A stretch of 64,000 nucleotides of DNA from Bradyrhizobium sp. JYMT SZCCT0180. Its GTDB lineage: Bacteria > Pseudomonadota > Alphaproteobacteria > Rhizobiales > Xanthobacteraceae. Positions within the stretch are counted from its first letter, which is position 1. Each line of letters begins with the position of its first letter. The stretch is from contig NZ_JAFCLZ010000001.1 in assembly GCF_018130165.1 (NCBI RefSeq), positions 474,001-538,000 on the forward strand. Direction: 5' to 3'. A program made the translations under genes and the position numbers. Shown in pieces: positions 16,668-26,291 of the stretch. The notes under the pieces are model-generated. The model worked only from the letters and a program-made list of their open reading frames with translations. It did no database searches and was not told where the DNA came from.

Positions 16668-18578
16668 CTACACCCTGCCCTTCAGCGCGTCGCCGATCTC
16701 GTCGAGCACCTTGGGATCCTCGATCGTCGCCGGCATGGTCCAGGCGTCGCCGTCCGCGATTTTCTTGATGGTGCCGCGCAGGATCTTTCCGGAGCGGGTT
16801 TTGGGCAGGCGGCCGACCGTGATCGCAAGCTTGAAGGCGGCAACCGGCCCAAGCTTGTCGCGCACCAGCGCCACCACGTCCTTTTCGACATCGGCGTGGC
16901 TGCGCGTGACGCCGGCCTTCAGCACCAGGAAACCGCAGGGCACCTCGCCCTTGATCGCATCCTTGATGCCGAGCACCGCACATTCGGCGACGTCGGGATG
17001 CGAGGCCAAAATTTCCTCCATGCCGCCGGTGGAAAGCCGGTGGCCGGCGACGTTGATGATGTCGTCGGTACGGCCCATCACGAACACATAGCCGTCTTCA
17101 TCCTTGTAGCCGGCGTCGGAGGTTTTGTAATAGCCGGGGAATTCGGTGAGATAGGCTTCCTTGAAACGCGCCTCCTGCTCCCACAGCGTCGGCAGGCAGG
17201 CCGGCGGCATCGGCAGTTTGATGACGATCGAGCCCATGGTGCCCGCGGGCACCGGTCTTGCCGCTTCGTCGACCACATCGACCTGATAGCCAGGCATCGG
17301 CACCGTCGGCGAGCCGTGCTTGACCGGCAGCATGCCCAGCCCCACCGGATTGCCGGCGATGCACCAGCCGGTCTCGGTCTGCCACCAGTGATCGATGACG
17401 GGCACCTTCAACTGCTGCTCCGCCCATTCGACCGTCGGCGGATCGGCGCGTTCGCCGGCGAGAAACAGCGTGCGAAATTTCGACAGGTCGTATTTCCGGA
17501 TGAAGGTGCCATCAGGGTCTTCCTTCTTGATGGCGCGGAACGCGGTCGGCGCGGTGAAGAAGGCAACCGCCTGGTGCTCGGAGATCACGCGCCAGAACGC
17601 GCCGGCGTCCGGCGTGCCGACCGGCTTGCCCTCGTACATGATCGAGGTCGCGCCATGGATCAGCGGCCCGTAGATGATGTAGCTGTGGCCGACGACCCAG
17701 CCGATGTCGGAGCCGCACCACCAGACCTCGCCGGGCTTGACGCCGTAGAGGTTGAACATCGACCATTTCAGCGCAACCAGATGCCCGCCATTGTCGCGCA
17801 CGACGCCCTTTGGAATCCCCGTGGTGCCTGAGGTGTAGAGGATGTACAGCGGATCGATCGCCTTGACCGGCACGCATGGCGCGGCCTTGCCGGCATCGAG
17901 CGCGGCGCGGCGCAGTTGCGCCCAGTCGTGGTCGCGGCCCTCGTTAAGTTCGCAGGCCTGTTGCGGCCGCTGCATGATGATGCAGGTTTGCGGCTTGACG
18001 CTCGACAGCCGGATCGCCTCGTCGAGCAGCGGCTTGTATTGCACGATGCGGCCGGGCTCGATACCACAGCTCGCCGAGAAGATCAGTTTTGGTTTTGCAT
18101 CCTCGATCCGGCTCGCGAGCTCCTTGGCTGCAAAACCGCCGAACACCACCGAGTGAACAGCGCCGATCCGCGCGCAGGCCAGCATCGCGAACACGGCCTC
18201 CGCCACCATCGGCATATAGAGGATGACGCGGTCACCCTTGGTGACGCCAAAATCCTGCATGACGGCCGCGAGCGTCTGCACCTCCTGCAGCATCTGCGCA
18301 TATGTAAATTTGGTGACCGTGCTGGTCAGCGGCGAGTCGTGGATCAGCGCGACCTGATCGGCGCGCCCGCCTGCGACATGGCGGTCGAGCGCATTGTAGC
18401 AGGTGTTGACGACACCATCCGTGAACCAGCGGCCGTAGGGTCCCATCGTGGAATCGAAGATTTTCTTTGGGGCCTCGATCCAGTCGATTTCACGCGCCGC
18501 CTCGGCCCAGAACCCCTCGGGGTCGCTGAGTGAGCGGGTGTGGACGTCGTGATACCTGCTCTTTCCGTGGATGTTCAT
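16668..18578 (-). CDS. prpE: propionate--CoA ligase
   Basis: Acyl-CoA synthetase of the acetyl/propionyl subclass (636 aa), turning propionate, ATP and CoA into propionyl-CoA. Motifs: YTSGTTGIPKGVVRDNGGH (P-loop), WWQTETGW (substrate/AMP site), YKTSDAGYKDEDGY, and the C-terminal LPKTRSGKILRGTI with the catalytic Lys, a site acetylated for control in this family. FGGFAAKELASRIEDAKPK is typical of PrpE. The start ATG 18578 has GGGAGA upstream; the open frame runs on to 18731 through a palindromic repeat, which is not native protein. No 2-methylcitrate genes adjoin, so propionyl-CoA carboxylation is the likelier fate. Confidence 0.9.
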   Translation of the reverse strand: MNIHGKSRYHDVHTRSLSDPEGFWAEAAREIDWIEAPKKIFDSTMGPYGRWFTDGVVNTCYNALDRHVAGGRADQVALIHDSPLTSTVTKFTYAQMLQEVQTLAAVMQDFGVTKGDRVILYMPMVAEAVFAMLACARIGAVHSVVFGGFAAKELASRIEDAKPKLIFSASCGIEPGRIVQYKPLLDEAIRLSSVKPQTCIIMQRPQQACELNEGRDHDWAQLRRAALDAGKAAPCVPVKAIDPLYILYTSGTTGIPKGVVRDNGGHLVALKWSMFNLYGVKPGEVWWCGSDIGWVVGHSYIIYGPLIHGATSIMYEGKPVGTPDAGAFWRVISEHQAVAFFTAPTAFRAIKKEDPDGTFIRKYDLSKFRTLFLAGERADPPTVEWAEQQLKVPVIDHWWQTETGWCIAGNPVGLGMLPVKHGSPTVPMPGYQVDVVDEAARPVPAGTMGSIVIKLPMPPACLPTLWEQEARFKEAYLTEFPGYYKTSDAGYKDEDGYVFVMGRTDDIINVAGHRLSTGGMEEILASHPDVAECAVLGIKDAIKGEVPCGFLVLKAGVTRSHADVEKDVVALVRDKLGPVAAFKLAITVGRLPKTRSGKILRGTIKKIADGDAWTMPATIEDPKVLDEIGDALKGRV

Positions 18579-18605
18579 GGCGTTTCTCCCGTGGCCCACC
18601 CGCTC

Positions 18606-18694
18606 GTCAGGCCCGGGCTTGTCCCGGGCATCCACGTCTTTGCTGCCAGTTGGATAAGCAAGACGTGGATGGCCGGGACGAGCCAGGCCATGAC
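18606..18694. repeat. palindromic intergenic repeat, family B
   Basis: GTCAGGCCCGGGCTTGTCCC at the left and GGGACGAGCCAGGCCATGAC at the right, with inner CATCCACGTCTT/AAGACGTGGATG. It lies just upstream of prpE and creates a false N-terminal extension of that frame. Confidence 0.75.
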
Positions 18695-18791
18695 GGCGCG
18701 GGCGACAATCATATTTGCCACGCATTGTCATGGGAAGTGGCGCCAGATCAAGCCGGAACAGCTCGGCGATCGGCTAAAGCCCGACCACCAT

Positions 18792-19559
18792 TCAGCGCGA
18801 CTCGATCGCGAGCAATTGGTCGAGCCGTTCCTTCATGGCCCTGCGCAGATCGTAACCCGGCTGGCCGAAGGCGGCGCTGCGGCGGGCGACGAAATCATCC
18901 TGCTCACGCTGCAGGGCACGGGCGCGCGGGCCGTCCGCGCTCGCATCGCGGACCACCTTGGTGTTCACGGCAGTGATCTCGCGGTCAAACTTGGCAAGGT
19001 CCGGACTGGCGCAGATCGCCTTCTCCACCGGCTGCTTCGTGGTGGCGCAGTTGAAGCTCGGCTTGTTGTAGACCGCCATCAGCGCGCCGAGACGCTCGAG
19101 TTCCTGCGCCAGCGATTTGTAATTGCCGCGCGCGGTGGGATGCTCCGGGTTGAGCTTGATCGCCATGCCAAAATCCTGCAATGCCTTCGGCCGGTCGCCC
19201 TTCTTGCGCCAGAGTTCGCCGCGCGCGTTGAAGATATCGGCCAGCGCCGGATCGAGCCGCAGCGCGCCGTCATAGTCGGCGATGGCTCGGTCGATCAGAT
19301 CCTTGCGATCGTTGGCGCCGCCGCGCGCGATCAATGCCTTGATGCGGTCGGACCTCGCGGTCTTTTCGTTGCGGATCAACGCGCCGCAAACGCTGATGGT
19401 CTTGTCGTCGTCATTGGCCGCCGCAGCCGCAACGCAAGGCGCGGGATCGACTTGCGGATCTTTGGTCGGCTCGGCGCCGGTTGCGAAGGCGGCTTGCACG
19501 AACGCCATCCACAGCAGGGAAGCGACGACCATATTGCGGATGATAGGACAACCTCGCAT
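18792..19559 (-). CDS. exported TPR protein with LprI-like (DUF1311) C-terminal domain
   Basis: Protein of about 255 aa. From the ATG at 19559 it has a signal peptide (MVVASLLWMAFVQAAFATGAEP). Then come two TPR-like units (DLIDRAIADYDGALRLDPALADIFNARG; KGDRPKALQDFGMAIKLNPEHPTA). The C-terminal part, FNCATTKQPVEKAICASPDLAKFDREI, is the hallmark of the DUF1311/LprI lysozyme-inhibitor-like domain with two conserved Cys. Likely periplasmic, perhaps envelope protection or a protein scaffold; inference only. The frame is open to 19820 but the extra residues overlap the next gene's promoter region. Confidence 0.78.
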   Translation of the reverse strand: MRGCPIIRNMVVASLLWMAFVQAAFATGAEPTKDPQVDPAPCVAAAAANDDDKTISVCGALIRNEKTARSDRIKALIARGGANDRKDLIDRAIADYDGALRLDPALADIFNARGELWRKKGDRPKALQDFGMAIKLNPEHPTARGNYKSLAQELERLGALMAVYNKPSFNCATTKQPVEKAICASPDLAKFDREITAVNTKVVRDASADGPRARALQREQDDFVARRSAAFGQPGYDLRRAMKERLDQLLAIESR

Positions 19560-19769
19560 CAACAGACCCGGAAAAACGCTCTCGACTACGGACAATCCTA
19601 GCAAGCGAGGTGCGCTTCTGACAGCGGCGAAGGCGAATTTCGTAAGCCGTTCGAAACCCGATCCTGGCTGAAACATGACGTCCGGGAAGCCGCACTTTTC
19701 GCCTGCAAGTGTGCCTATCCATTGAAGAATTTTCGTTGAACCTTTCCCGTTCATGGTCGACTCAAAACC

Positions 19770-20540
19770 ATGGCTATGCTGACCGACACCACTCCGCCGC
19801 GCGCGACCGCGTATTCCCAAACCGGTTATTTTTACTTCTACATGGCGCTGGCCTGCATGGCCGTCGCGTTTCTCGGCTTTGCACCGACCTATTGGCTGCC
19901 GATGATGTCGCGATCGCTGTCAGCCTCGCCCGTCGTGCATTTTCACGGCCTGCTGTTTTTCGCCTGGTCGTTCTACTTTGCATTCCAGACCTGGCTCGCC
20001 GCATCGGGAAATGTCACCCGGCACCGCGCGATCGGGATGATCGGCGTGTCGCTGGCGACTGCGATGACGATCTTCGGCTTTTTGGTTGCGGTCAACGCGA
20101 TGAAGCGATCGGCGGCCGCCGGACTGACCAGTGAAGGCATCGCCTTTGCGATCGTCCCGCTCAGCGGCATTCTTTTCTTTGCGGTGGTGTTCGCGCTGGC
20201 CATTGCGAACATTCGCCGGAGCGAAATTCACAAACGGCTGATGTTGCTGGCCGGCATTTCGCTGCTGGATGCGGCCGTGGCGCGCTGGTTTCTCACCTTC
20301 CTGGCGCCTCCCGGGCCGCTCGGCCCGCCGCCGGTGCCCGTCACCATCCCGCCGGCCATCGTCGCCTATCTGCTGCTCGTGGTCGCCATCGTGCACGACT
20401 GGCGCACGCGCGGCCGCCCGCATCCGGTCTATATCTATGGCGGCGCCGCGCTGATCGCCGTCAAGCTGCTGAACTGGCCGATCAGCATGACGTCGATGTG
20501 GCACTCCTTTGCCGGCGGCATACTGGCGATGGCGCAGTAG
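19770..20540 (+). CDS. multi-pass membrane protein, unknown function
   Basis: Integral membrane protein of 256 aa with about seven hydrophobic helices. Visible: FYFYMALACMAVAFLGFAPTYWL, then VVHFHGLLFFAWSFYFAFQTWLA with two His in VHFHG, IGMIGVSLATAMTIFGFLVAV, SGILFFAVVFALAIANI, EIHKRLMLLAGISLLDAAVARWF and a last pair near YLLLVVAIVHDW and ALIAVKLLNW. His residues recurring in the helices (HFHG, TRHRAIG, EIHKRL) recall heme- or metal-binding membrane proteins, but I do not recognise a named family. Monocistronic, divergent from the TPR/LprI gene and convergent with the SDR gene. Confidence 0.75.
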   Translation: MAMLTDTTPPRATAYSQTGYFYFYMALACMAVAFLGFAPTYWLPMMSRSLSASPVVHFHGLLFFAWSFYFAFQTWLAASGNVTRHRAIGMIGVSLATAMTIFGFLVAVNAMKRSAAAGLTSEGIAFAIVPLSGILFFAVVFALAIANIRRSEIHKRLMLLAGISLLDAAVARWFLTFLAPPGPLGPPPVPVTIPPAIVAYLLLVVAIVHDWRTRGRPHPVYIYGGAALIAVKLLNWPISMTSMWHSFAGGILAMAQ

Positions 20541-20564
20541 CGGAAGCGCGAGCCCGCGCTTCGC

Positions 20565-21368
20565 TTATGCCGACCTCGCCGTCATCCCGCCATCGACCAC
20601 GAGTTCGAGCCCGGTGACGTAGCGGGATTCGTCGGACGCCAAGAACAACGCCGCGTTGGCGACATCCCAGGCGTCGCCCATGTGCCCCATCGGCACTTGC
20701 GAATCCCTTGCCCGCCACATCGCCTCGACATCGCCCTTGGCATAACTTGCCGCAAGACCTGCGGAGTGCTCGACCATCGGCGTTTTCATCAAGCCCGGCA
20801 GAATGCAGTTCACCCGGACATGATCGGCTGCGAACTGCACCGCCGTGGTGCGCGTCATCTGGTTCATTGCCGCCTTCGACGCCCCATAGGAGACGTAGGA
20901 AATCCCGACGTGGCGGATCGAGGCGATCGAAGAGATATTGATGATCGAGCCGCCGCCCTGTTTCTGCATCACCGGAATAACGTGCTTCATGGCGAGGAAG
21001 GCGCTCTTGAGATTGACCGCGAACACGCGGTCCCATTCGGATTCCGTCGTCTCGACCACGCTGCCCATCTCGGCAATGCCGACATTGTTGTCGAGCACAT
21101 CGATACGGCCATAGGTCTTCAGGCACACCGCCACCATCGCCTCGACTTCGGCGGCGCGGGAGACGTCGGCGGTAAAGGCCGCCGCCTTGCCGCCCTCGCC
21201 CGTGATGATCTTCACGGTTTCTTCGGCTGCCGCCGCGTTGCGATCGACGCAAAACACCTGCGCACCCTCGCGGGCAAACGTCACCGCGGTCGCCTTGCCG
21301 TTGCCCCAGCCGGGCCCGATCGAACCCGCGCCGACCACCATCGCCGTCTTGCCCTTGAGCCGTTCCAT
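20565..21368 (-). CDS. SDR-family NAD(P)-dependent oxidoreductase
   Basis: Classical short-chain dehydrogenase of 267 aa. The start ATG at 21368 (MERLKGKTAMVVGAG) has GGGGAGAAG upstream. It has a modified Gly-rich loop GAGSIGPGWGNGKA (longer than TGxxxGxG), Asp in FTADVSRA, DNNVGIAEMG in place of NNAG, catalytic Ser in INISSIAS, and Tyr-Lys in SYVSYGASKAAM. The C-terminal YVTGLELVVDGGMTA is typical of FabG-like members. Its substrate is unknown. The gene stands alone between two plus-strand genes. Confidence 0.87.
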   Translation of the reverse strand: MERLKGKTAMVVGAGSIGPGWGNGKATAVTFAREGAQVFCVDRNAAAAEETVKIITGEGGKAAAFTADVSRAAEVEAMVAVCLKTYGRIDVLDNNVGIAEMGSVVETTESEWDRVFAVNLKSAFLAMKHVIPVMQKQGGGSIINISSIASIRHVGISYVSYGASKAAMNQMTRTTAVQFAADHVRVNCILPGLMKTPMVEHSAGLAASYAKGDVEAMWRARDSQVPMGHMGDAWDVANAALFLASDESRYVTGLELVVDGGMTARSA

Positions 21369-21570
21369 CGACTTCTCTCCCCTTGATTTGGCCGGGAAGT
21401 TGAACGGGCACAGGCCCGCGGTCAACCCGTCCAGCGCGTGGCGGCCGATGCAGCCCTCGCATGGATGTAATCATCCGAAAGTCTCTCGATTTAAGCCCTT
21501 GCCACGCCTGCCCAAACCGGCATGAATGCGCCGCCGTTAAAGGCCCCGGCGATCCAGCCGGGAGTTATCA

Positions 21571-23628
21571 ATGCGCTCCGGGGGAAGCATGGCCGCACAG
21601 GGTCAACCACCAGGCAATTCCTTGCCCAATGACGACGTCGTCGCCGTTTCCGACGAAGCGTTGCATAAGGCTGAATTGTTCATCGAGGCCGAGGAAGGCG
21701 CGGCCAACCGCCTGATGGGATGGGCGGGACGGATCTCGACCACCATTGCGGTGGTGATGAGCCTGTTCCACCTCTATGCGGCCTACGCGATCGTTCCGAC
21801 CCAGGAACTGCGCTATACCCACGTCGCCTTTACGCTGGTACTGAGCTTCCTGCTGTTTCCGCTGGCGACGCGGTTTCGCAACCGGGTGCGCTGGTGGGAC
21901 GTGGTGCCGGGCATCTTTGCGGTCGCGACCATCGTCTATGCGCTGTGGGGCGGCGAGGATTTTACCGACCGCGCCACCTCGCCCGACCGTTGGGACGTCA
22001 TCGTCGGCGTCGTCTTCATCGTGCTCGTGCTGGAGGCGACGCGGCGCACCACCGGGCTGATCATGCCCGTCGTGGCAATATTATTTATCGCCTATGCGAT
22101 GCTCGGCCCGCATCTGCCGGCGCCATGGACCCATCGCGGCTACGACCTGCCCCGGCTGGTCGGTCATCTCTTCATCACGCTGGAAGGTATTTTTGGCGTC
22201 GCGGTCGACGTGTCGGCGACCCTGATCATCCTGTTCACGATCTATGGCGCGTTCCTGGCGCAATCCGGTGCCGGCAAGTTCTTCATCGATTTCTCGCTGG
22301 CGCTGATGGGCGGCAAGGCGAACAGCGCCGGCAGAACCGTGGTGCTGTCCTCGTTCCTGCTCGGCGGTCCCTCCGGATCGGGCGTCGCCACCACCGTGAT
22401 GATCGGCACCGTGGCCTCCCCGATGCTGGCCAAGGCCGGCTTTGAAAAGAACGCCGCTGGCGGTTTGCTGGCGGCCGGCGGTCTCGGCGCCATCCTGTCG
22501 CCGCCGGTGCTCGGCGCCGCCGCGTTCCTGATCGCCGAGTTTCTCAAGATCAGCTATCTCGACGTGATCTGGATGGCGACGATTCCGACCTGTCTCTATT
22601 ACATGTCGCTGCTGTTCATGGTCGAACTGGACGCGAAAAAATTCGGCGCCAAGGACGTCAACTTCACGCCGGAGATGTCGCTCGGACAGATGACCCGGCG
22701 TTACGGCTTTCATTTCATCTCGCTGCTTGCCGTGGTCGTGTTCATGGTGATCGGCTATTCGCCGTCGCTGTCGGTGTTCTATGCCATCGTCGTGACCTTC
22801 GCGCTGAGCTTCCTGCGCAAGGAAACCGCGCTGGTGCCGAGCAAACTGGTCAAGGCGCTGGCTGAAGGCTCGACCGGCGCGCTGAACGCGGCGACGACCT
22901 GCGCCTGCGCCGGCATCGTGGTCGGCATCGTGACGCTGACCGGTCTCGGTCTCAAATTCTCGGCGATCGTGATCAGCTATGCCGGCGGCAGCCTGCTGCT
23001 GACGGCGATCTACACCGCGCTGATCGTGTGGATCATCGGTCTCGCGGTGCCGGTGACCGCCTCCTACATCATCTGCGCGGTGATCGCCGCACCGGCACTG
23101 ATCAAACTCGGCGTGCCCGATTACGCCGCGCACATGTTCATCTTCTATTACGCCGTGCTGTCGGAGGTATCGCCGCCGACCGCGCTGTCGCCGTTCGCAG
23201 CGGCTGCCATCACCGGCGGCGATCCCTACAAGACCACGCTGCAGTCCTGGAAATACACCTTGCCGGCGTTCCTGGTTCCGTTCGTGTTCGTGCTCGATCC
23301 GCAGGGCGTCGGATTGCTGCTCGCGATCCCCAAGGGCGGATCATGGCTCGACATCCTCGAAATCACCATCAAGACCACACTGGGACTGCTGGCGCTGGCC
23401 TCAGTTGCCCAGAACTGGGCGCTGCGACAAAATACGCGGGTCGAGGGAGGCCTGCTTCTGCTATCCGGATTGCTGCTGGTATTTCCGAGTTTGATCGAGG
23501 CGATCGTCGAATGGATGATCGGCCGCGATATCAGCTACACCTACGTGCCCGGGCTGATCATCGGCTTCGGCGTGTTACTGTGGCAGTCGAGAACGCGGGC
23601 GCCGAAACGACCGGCGCTTACAACTTAA
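21571..23628 (+). CDS. TRAP transporter fused permease (4TM-12TM, TAXI type)
   Basis: Membrane component (685 aa) of a TAXI-class TRAP secondary transporter, in which the small (Q) and large (M) subunits are fused. N-terminal soluble part, then about 16 or more hydrophobic helices. DctM-family marks include GGPSGSGVATTVMIGTVASPML, GGLGAILSPPVLGAAAFLIAEF and the SEVSPPTALSPFAAAAITGG motif near the end. It depends on ion gradients, not ATP. The ATG at 21571 has GGGAG six bases upstream. The receptor gene starts 43 bp downstream and completes the system; ligands of TAXI systems are often C4-dicarboxylates or glutamate, but not predictable here. Confidence 0.92.
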   Translation: MRSGGSMAAQGQPPGNSLPNDDVVAVSDEALHKAELFIEAEEGAANRLMGWAGRISTTIAVVMSLFHLYAAYAIVPTQELRYTHVAFTLVLSFLLFPLATRFRNRVRWWDVVPGIFAVATIVYALWGGEDFTDRATSPDRWDVIVGVVFIVLVLEATRRTTGLIMPVVAILFIAYAMLGPHLPAPWTHRGYDLPRLVGHLFITLEGIFGVAVDVSATLIILFTIYGAFLAQSGAGKFFIDFSLALMGGKANSAGRTVVLSSFLLGGPSGSGVATTVMIGTVASPMLAKAGFEKNAAGGLLAAGGLGAILSPPVLGAAAFLIAEFLKISYLDVIWMATIPTCLYYMSLLFMVELDAKKFGAKDVNFTPEMSLGQMTRRYGFHFISLLAVVVFMVIGYSPSLSVFYAIVVTFALSFLRKETALVPSKLVKALAEGSTGALNAATTCACAGIVVGIVTLTGLGLKFSAIVISYAGGSLLLTAIYTALIVWIIGLAVPVTASYIICAVIAAPALIKLGVPDYAAHMFIFYYAVLSEVSPPTALSPFAAAAITGGDPYKTTLQSWKYTLPAFLVPFVFVLDPQGVGLLLAIPKGGSWLDILEITIKTTLGLLALASVAQNWALRQNTRVEGGLLLLSGLLLVFPSLIEAIVEWMIGRDISYTYVPGLIIGFGVLLWQSRTRAPKRPALTT

Positions 23629-23671
23629 GTCCAAGAATAACGTCAAGGATAGGGTCAAGGGAGTAATTGAG

Positions 23672-24646
23672 ATGAAAATAATGAAAAAGACCGTGGCCGT
23701 GCTGGCTGTGACTGTTGCGGCCGGACTCGCCTTCGCGGGCATCGTCCATGCCCAGCAGAAGACGATGTCGATCGGTACCGGCGGAACCGGCGGCGTCTAC
23801 TATCCGCTTGGCGGCGCCGTCGCCAACGTGCTGTCGAAGAGCCTTCCCAACGTGCAGGCCACGGCCGAGGTCACCGGCGGCTCGATCGACAATCTCAAGC
23901 TGATCGGCACCGGACAGAGCGAGATGGGCTTCACCATGGCCGATGCCGCGCTCGACGCGCTGCAGGGCCAGGACAAGTTCAAGAGCGGCAAGCTGCCGCT
24001 GCAGGCGCTGCTCGTGGTCTATCCGAACCGCATGCACGTGGTGACCGTCGAAGGCACCGGCATCAACACCATGGCGGACCTGAAAGGCAAGCGTGTCTCG
24101 ACCGGATCGCCCGGCGGCGCCACCGAAGTGATGGCGTTCCGCGTCATCGAGGCCGCCGGCCTCGACAAGGACAAGGACATGAAGCGCGAGCGGCTCGGCG
24201 TCGCCGAATCCGTCAACGCCATCAAGGACCGCAAGATCGACGCGTTCTTCTGGGTCGGCGGCATTCCGACGGCGGCGGTGACCGATCTGGCGGCAACGCC
24301 AGGCATCAAGATGAAGCTGGTCGACCACGGCGATCTCGCCGAGAAGATGAACGCCAGGTACGGCAAGCTCTACACGTCCAGCAAGATCAAGGCGGGCTCC
24401 TATCCCGGCTACGACAAGGACAATTCCATCGCCGAGGTCTGGAACCTGATCGTGACCGGCGACAAGATGAGCAACGACGACGCCTACACGATCGTCAAGA
24501 CGCTGGTGGAGAAGAAGGCCGACATCGTTGCCGTGCACAAGGAAGCCGAGAGCTTCTCGCTCGACAACCAGGTGCAGGACCGCTCGCCGATCCCGTTCCA
24601 TCCCGGTGCGCTGAAGTACTTCAAGGAAAAAGGCATCGGCGGCTAA
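23672..24646 (+). CDS. TAXI-family TRAP transporter solute receptor
   Basis: Periplasmic substrate-binding subunit (324 aa) of the preceding TRAP permease. A Sec signal (MKIMKKTVAVLAVTVAAGLAFAGIVHA) is followed by the TAXI hallmark SIGTGGTGGVYYPLGGAVANVLSK, then VQATAEVTGGSIDNLKLI and the DLKGKRVSTGSPGGATE core. Lobe 2 contains IDAFFWVGGIPTAAVTDLA. The start ATG has GGGAG upstream. Forms a two-gene operon with the fused permease and is followed by a palindromic repeat and a hairpin. Confidence 0.92.
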   Translation: MKIMKKTVAVLAVTVAAGLAFAGIVHAQQKTMSIGTGGTGGVYYPLGGAVANVLSKSLPNVQATAEVTGGSIDNLKLIGTGQSEMGFTMADAALDALQGQDKFKSGKLPLQALLVVYPNRMHVVTVEGTGINTMADLKGKRVSTGSPGGATEVMAFRVIEAAGLDKDKDMKRERLGVAESVNAIKDRKIDAFFWVGGIPTAAVTDLAATPGIKMKLVDHGDLAEKMNARYGKLYTSSKIKAGSYPGYDKDNSIAEVWNLIVTGDKMSNDDAYTIVKTLVEKKADIVAVHKEAESFSLDNQVQDRSPIPFHPGALKYFKEKGIGG

Positions 24647-24666
24647 GTTTCGTTCATGCCCTGACA

Positions 24667-24743
24667 CGTAGCCCGGATGAGCAAAGCGACATCCGGGATA
24701 GTCACGGGTTAACCCGGATATCGCTTCGCTCATCCGGGCTACG
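24667..24743. repeat. BIME-like palindromic repeat
   Basis: CGTAGCCCGGATGAGC (24667-24682) is matched exactly by GCTCATCCGGGCTACG at the right end, enclosing CATCCGGG...CCCGGAT. It is a perfect 16-bp terminal inverted repeat directly after the TRAP operon, and may stabilise or terminate its transcript. Confidence 0.82.
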
Positions 24744-24755
24744 CGCTTCTATTTT

Positions 24756-24781
24756 GACCGCGGTCTGCAAGGACCGCGGTC
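24756..24781 (+). terminator. hairpin, probable terminator
   Basis: GACCGCGGTC occurs twice (24756-24765 and 24772-24781) around a 6-base loop; the unit is self-complementary. On the plus strand it is followed by ATTTCTTTG. It lies about 110 bp after the TAXI receptor stop. Confidence 0.65.
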
Positions 24782-24925
24782 ATTTCTTTGAGCTTGTGTT
24801 TCTCGCTGATGTCGGCCTGATCGGGTTTTGCGCCATGATGCCAAAGACCCCGGGCATGACCCCGACGGGGGTGGTGGTCGCGCCGATTAACAAATACGGT
24901 CCGCCGAAATTTTGGAGGGACCGAC

Positions 24926-25933
24926 ATGACTTCGAAGATTATCCATCCATACCGCCTGAGCCGCCGCGCTGTGCTGACCGGCGCGGCTGCCTTAGGCGGT
25001 ATGTCGCTATTGCCGCGGCGGGCGGGCGCCGATCAATGGCCGACACGGCCGGTCAAACTGGTCGTGCCGTTCGCGGCCGGCGGCACCACCGACATCCTGG
25101 CGCGCGTGGTCGCGGCAAAAGTCTCGGAGGAATTCGGCCAGCAATTCATCGTCGAAAACAAGACCGGCGCCGGCGGCAACATCGCGGCTGAATTCGTCGC
25201 GAAGGCCGAGCCCGACGGTTACACCTTCGTGGTGGGAACGCCGGGCACGCACGCCATCAACCAGTTCGTGTTCAAGAACATGAACTACGACCAGGCCAGG
25301 GATATCGCTCCGGTCATCATCATCGCGCGGGTACCCAATCTTTGTTCGGTCACCAATTCGCTGCCGGTGAAATCGGTCGCGGAGCTGATCGCTTATGCCA
25401 AATCGAAACCGGGCGAGTTGTTCTACGGCACGCCCGGGCTCGGCAGCACCGCGCATGTCTCGACCGAATTGTTCAAGTCGATGACCGGTGTCGAAATGAC
25501 CCATGTGCCGTACAAGGGCAGCGCTCCGGCGCTGACCGACCTGATCGCCGGCCGCGTGCAACTGACGATCGACAATCTGCCGGCCTCGCAGCCGTTCGCC
25601 GAATCCAACTCGATCCGCCCACTGGCGGTCTCCTCTGCGAGGCGCTGGCCGGGCCTGCCGGATCTGCCGACGATCGCGGAAGCCGGCGTACCCGGTTACG
25701 AGGCGGCGTCCTGGTTCACCATCGGTGCACCGGCCAAGACGTCGAAGGAGATCATCGACAGGCTCAACGCCAGCGTCGACAAATTCCTCAAGACCGAGGA
25801 CGGCATCGCGCGGCTGCGCAAGCTCGGCGCTGAACCCGCCGGCGGGTCGCCCGCGGACATGCAGGCTTACGTGCTGGCGGAAACCGAGAAGTGGGGCAAG
25901 GTGGCCAAGTTCGCCGGCATCAAGCCGGAGTGA
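24926..25933 (+). CDS. Bug/TctC-family solute receptor with Tat-type signal (orphan)
   Basis: Periplasmic tripartite-tricarboxylate-transporter receptor of 335 aa. The signal peptide has a twin-Arg context (RLSRRAVLTGAAALGG), so export folded through Tat is likely. Family signatures: WPTRPVKLVVPFAAGGTTDILAR, the GAGGNIAAEFVAKAEPDGYT segment that lines the carboxylate pocket, HVPYKGSAPALTDLIAGRVQ, and LPDLPTIAEAGVPGYEAASWF. No TctA/TctB membrane genes are present, as is usual for the large Bug expansions in Bradyrhizobium and Bordetella. The ATG follows TTGGAGGGA. Ligand unknown; carboxylic acids are typical for the family. Confidence 0.92.
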   Translation: MTSKIIHPYRLSRRAVLTGAAALGGMSLLPRRAGADQWPTRPVKLVVPFAAGGTTDILARVVAAKVSEEFGQQFIVENKTGAGGNIAAEFVAKAEPDGYTFVVGTPGTHAINQFVFKNMNYDQARDIAPVIIIARVPNLCSVTNSLPVKSVAELIAYAKSKPGELFYGTPGLGSTAHVSTELFKSMTGVEMTHVPYKGSAPALTDLIAGRVQLTIDNLPASQPFAESNSIRPLAVSSARRWPGLPDLPTIAEAGVPGYEAASWFTIGAPAKTSKEIIDRLNASVDKFLKTEDGIARLRKLGAEPAGGSPADMQAYVLAETEKWGKVAKFAGIKPE

Positions 25934-26291
25934 CGATCGCGTTCAGGTGACGCCGCGCGTCGAAGCGATTCTTGTGTTCGGCGCGAACATAAATTGTGGT
26001 CGCGCCGACAAGCGACCACAGGCGTTAACGCGCGTCCAGCAATGAAACAGCGCGCAAATGCACGCCTCCGTTCATAGAGCATGCCCACGACAGCGACGAG
26101 CACGGATGGGTCACCATCGGGCTCACGAGTTGCCATGTTACAGCCAGATGACTTGCCGCTTTCGTTACAATTCTAGTTTCATTGGCGGCTTTAACCTTAC
26201 CCATGCATTCATCACCGTGTCCCTAAAACTCCATGATTAGCGCCGCCGCGCGGATGTACGACTAGCGTCGATATCTGTGCAGGGGGACGGA
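25934..26291. other. intergenic region with one hairpin
   Basis: About 358 bp without a gene. A perfect 9-bp inverted repeat (TGTGGTCGC at 25995-26003, GCGACCACA at 26012-26020) lies 60 bp after the receptor gene and may be a weak terminator. The remainder, somewhat richer in A/T near 26150-26240, probably holds the promoter of the REC-EAL gene; I see no clear -35/-10 pair. Confidence 0.5.
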
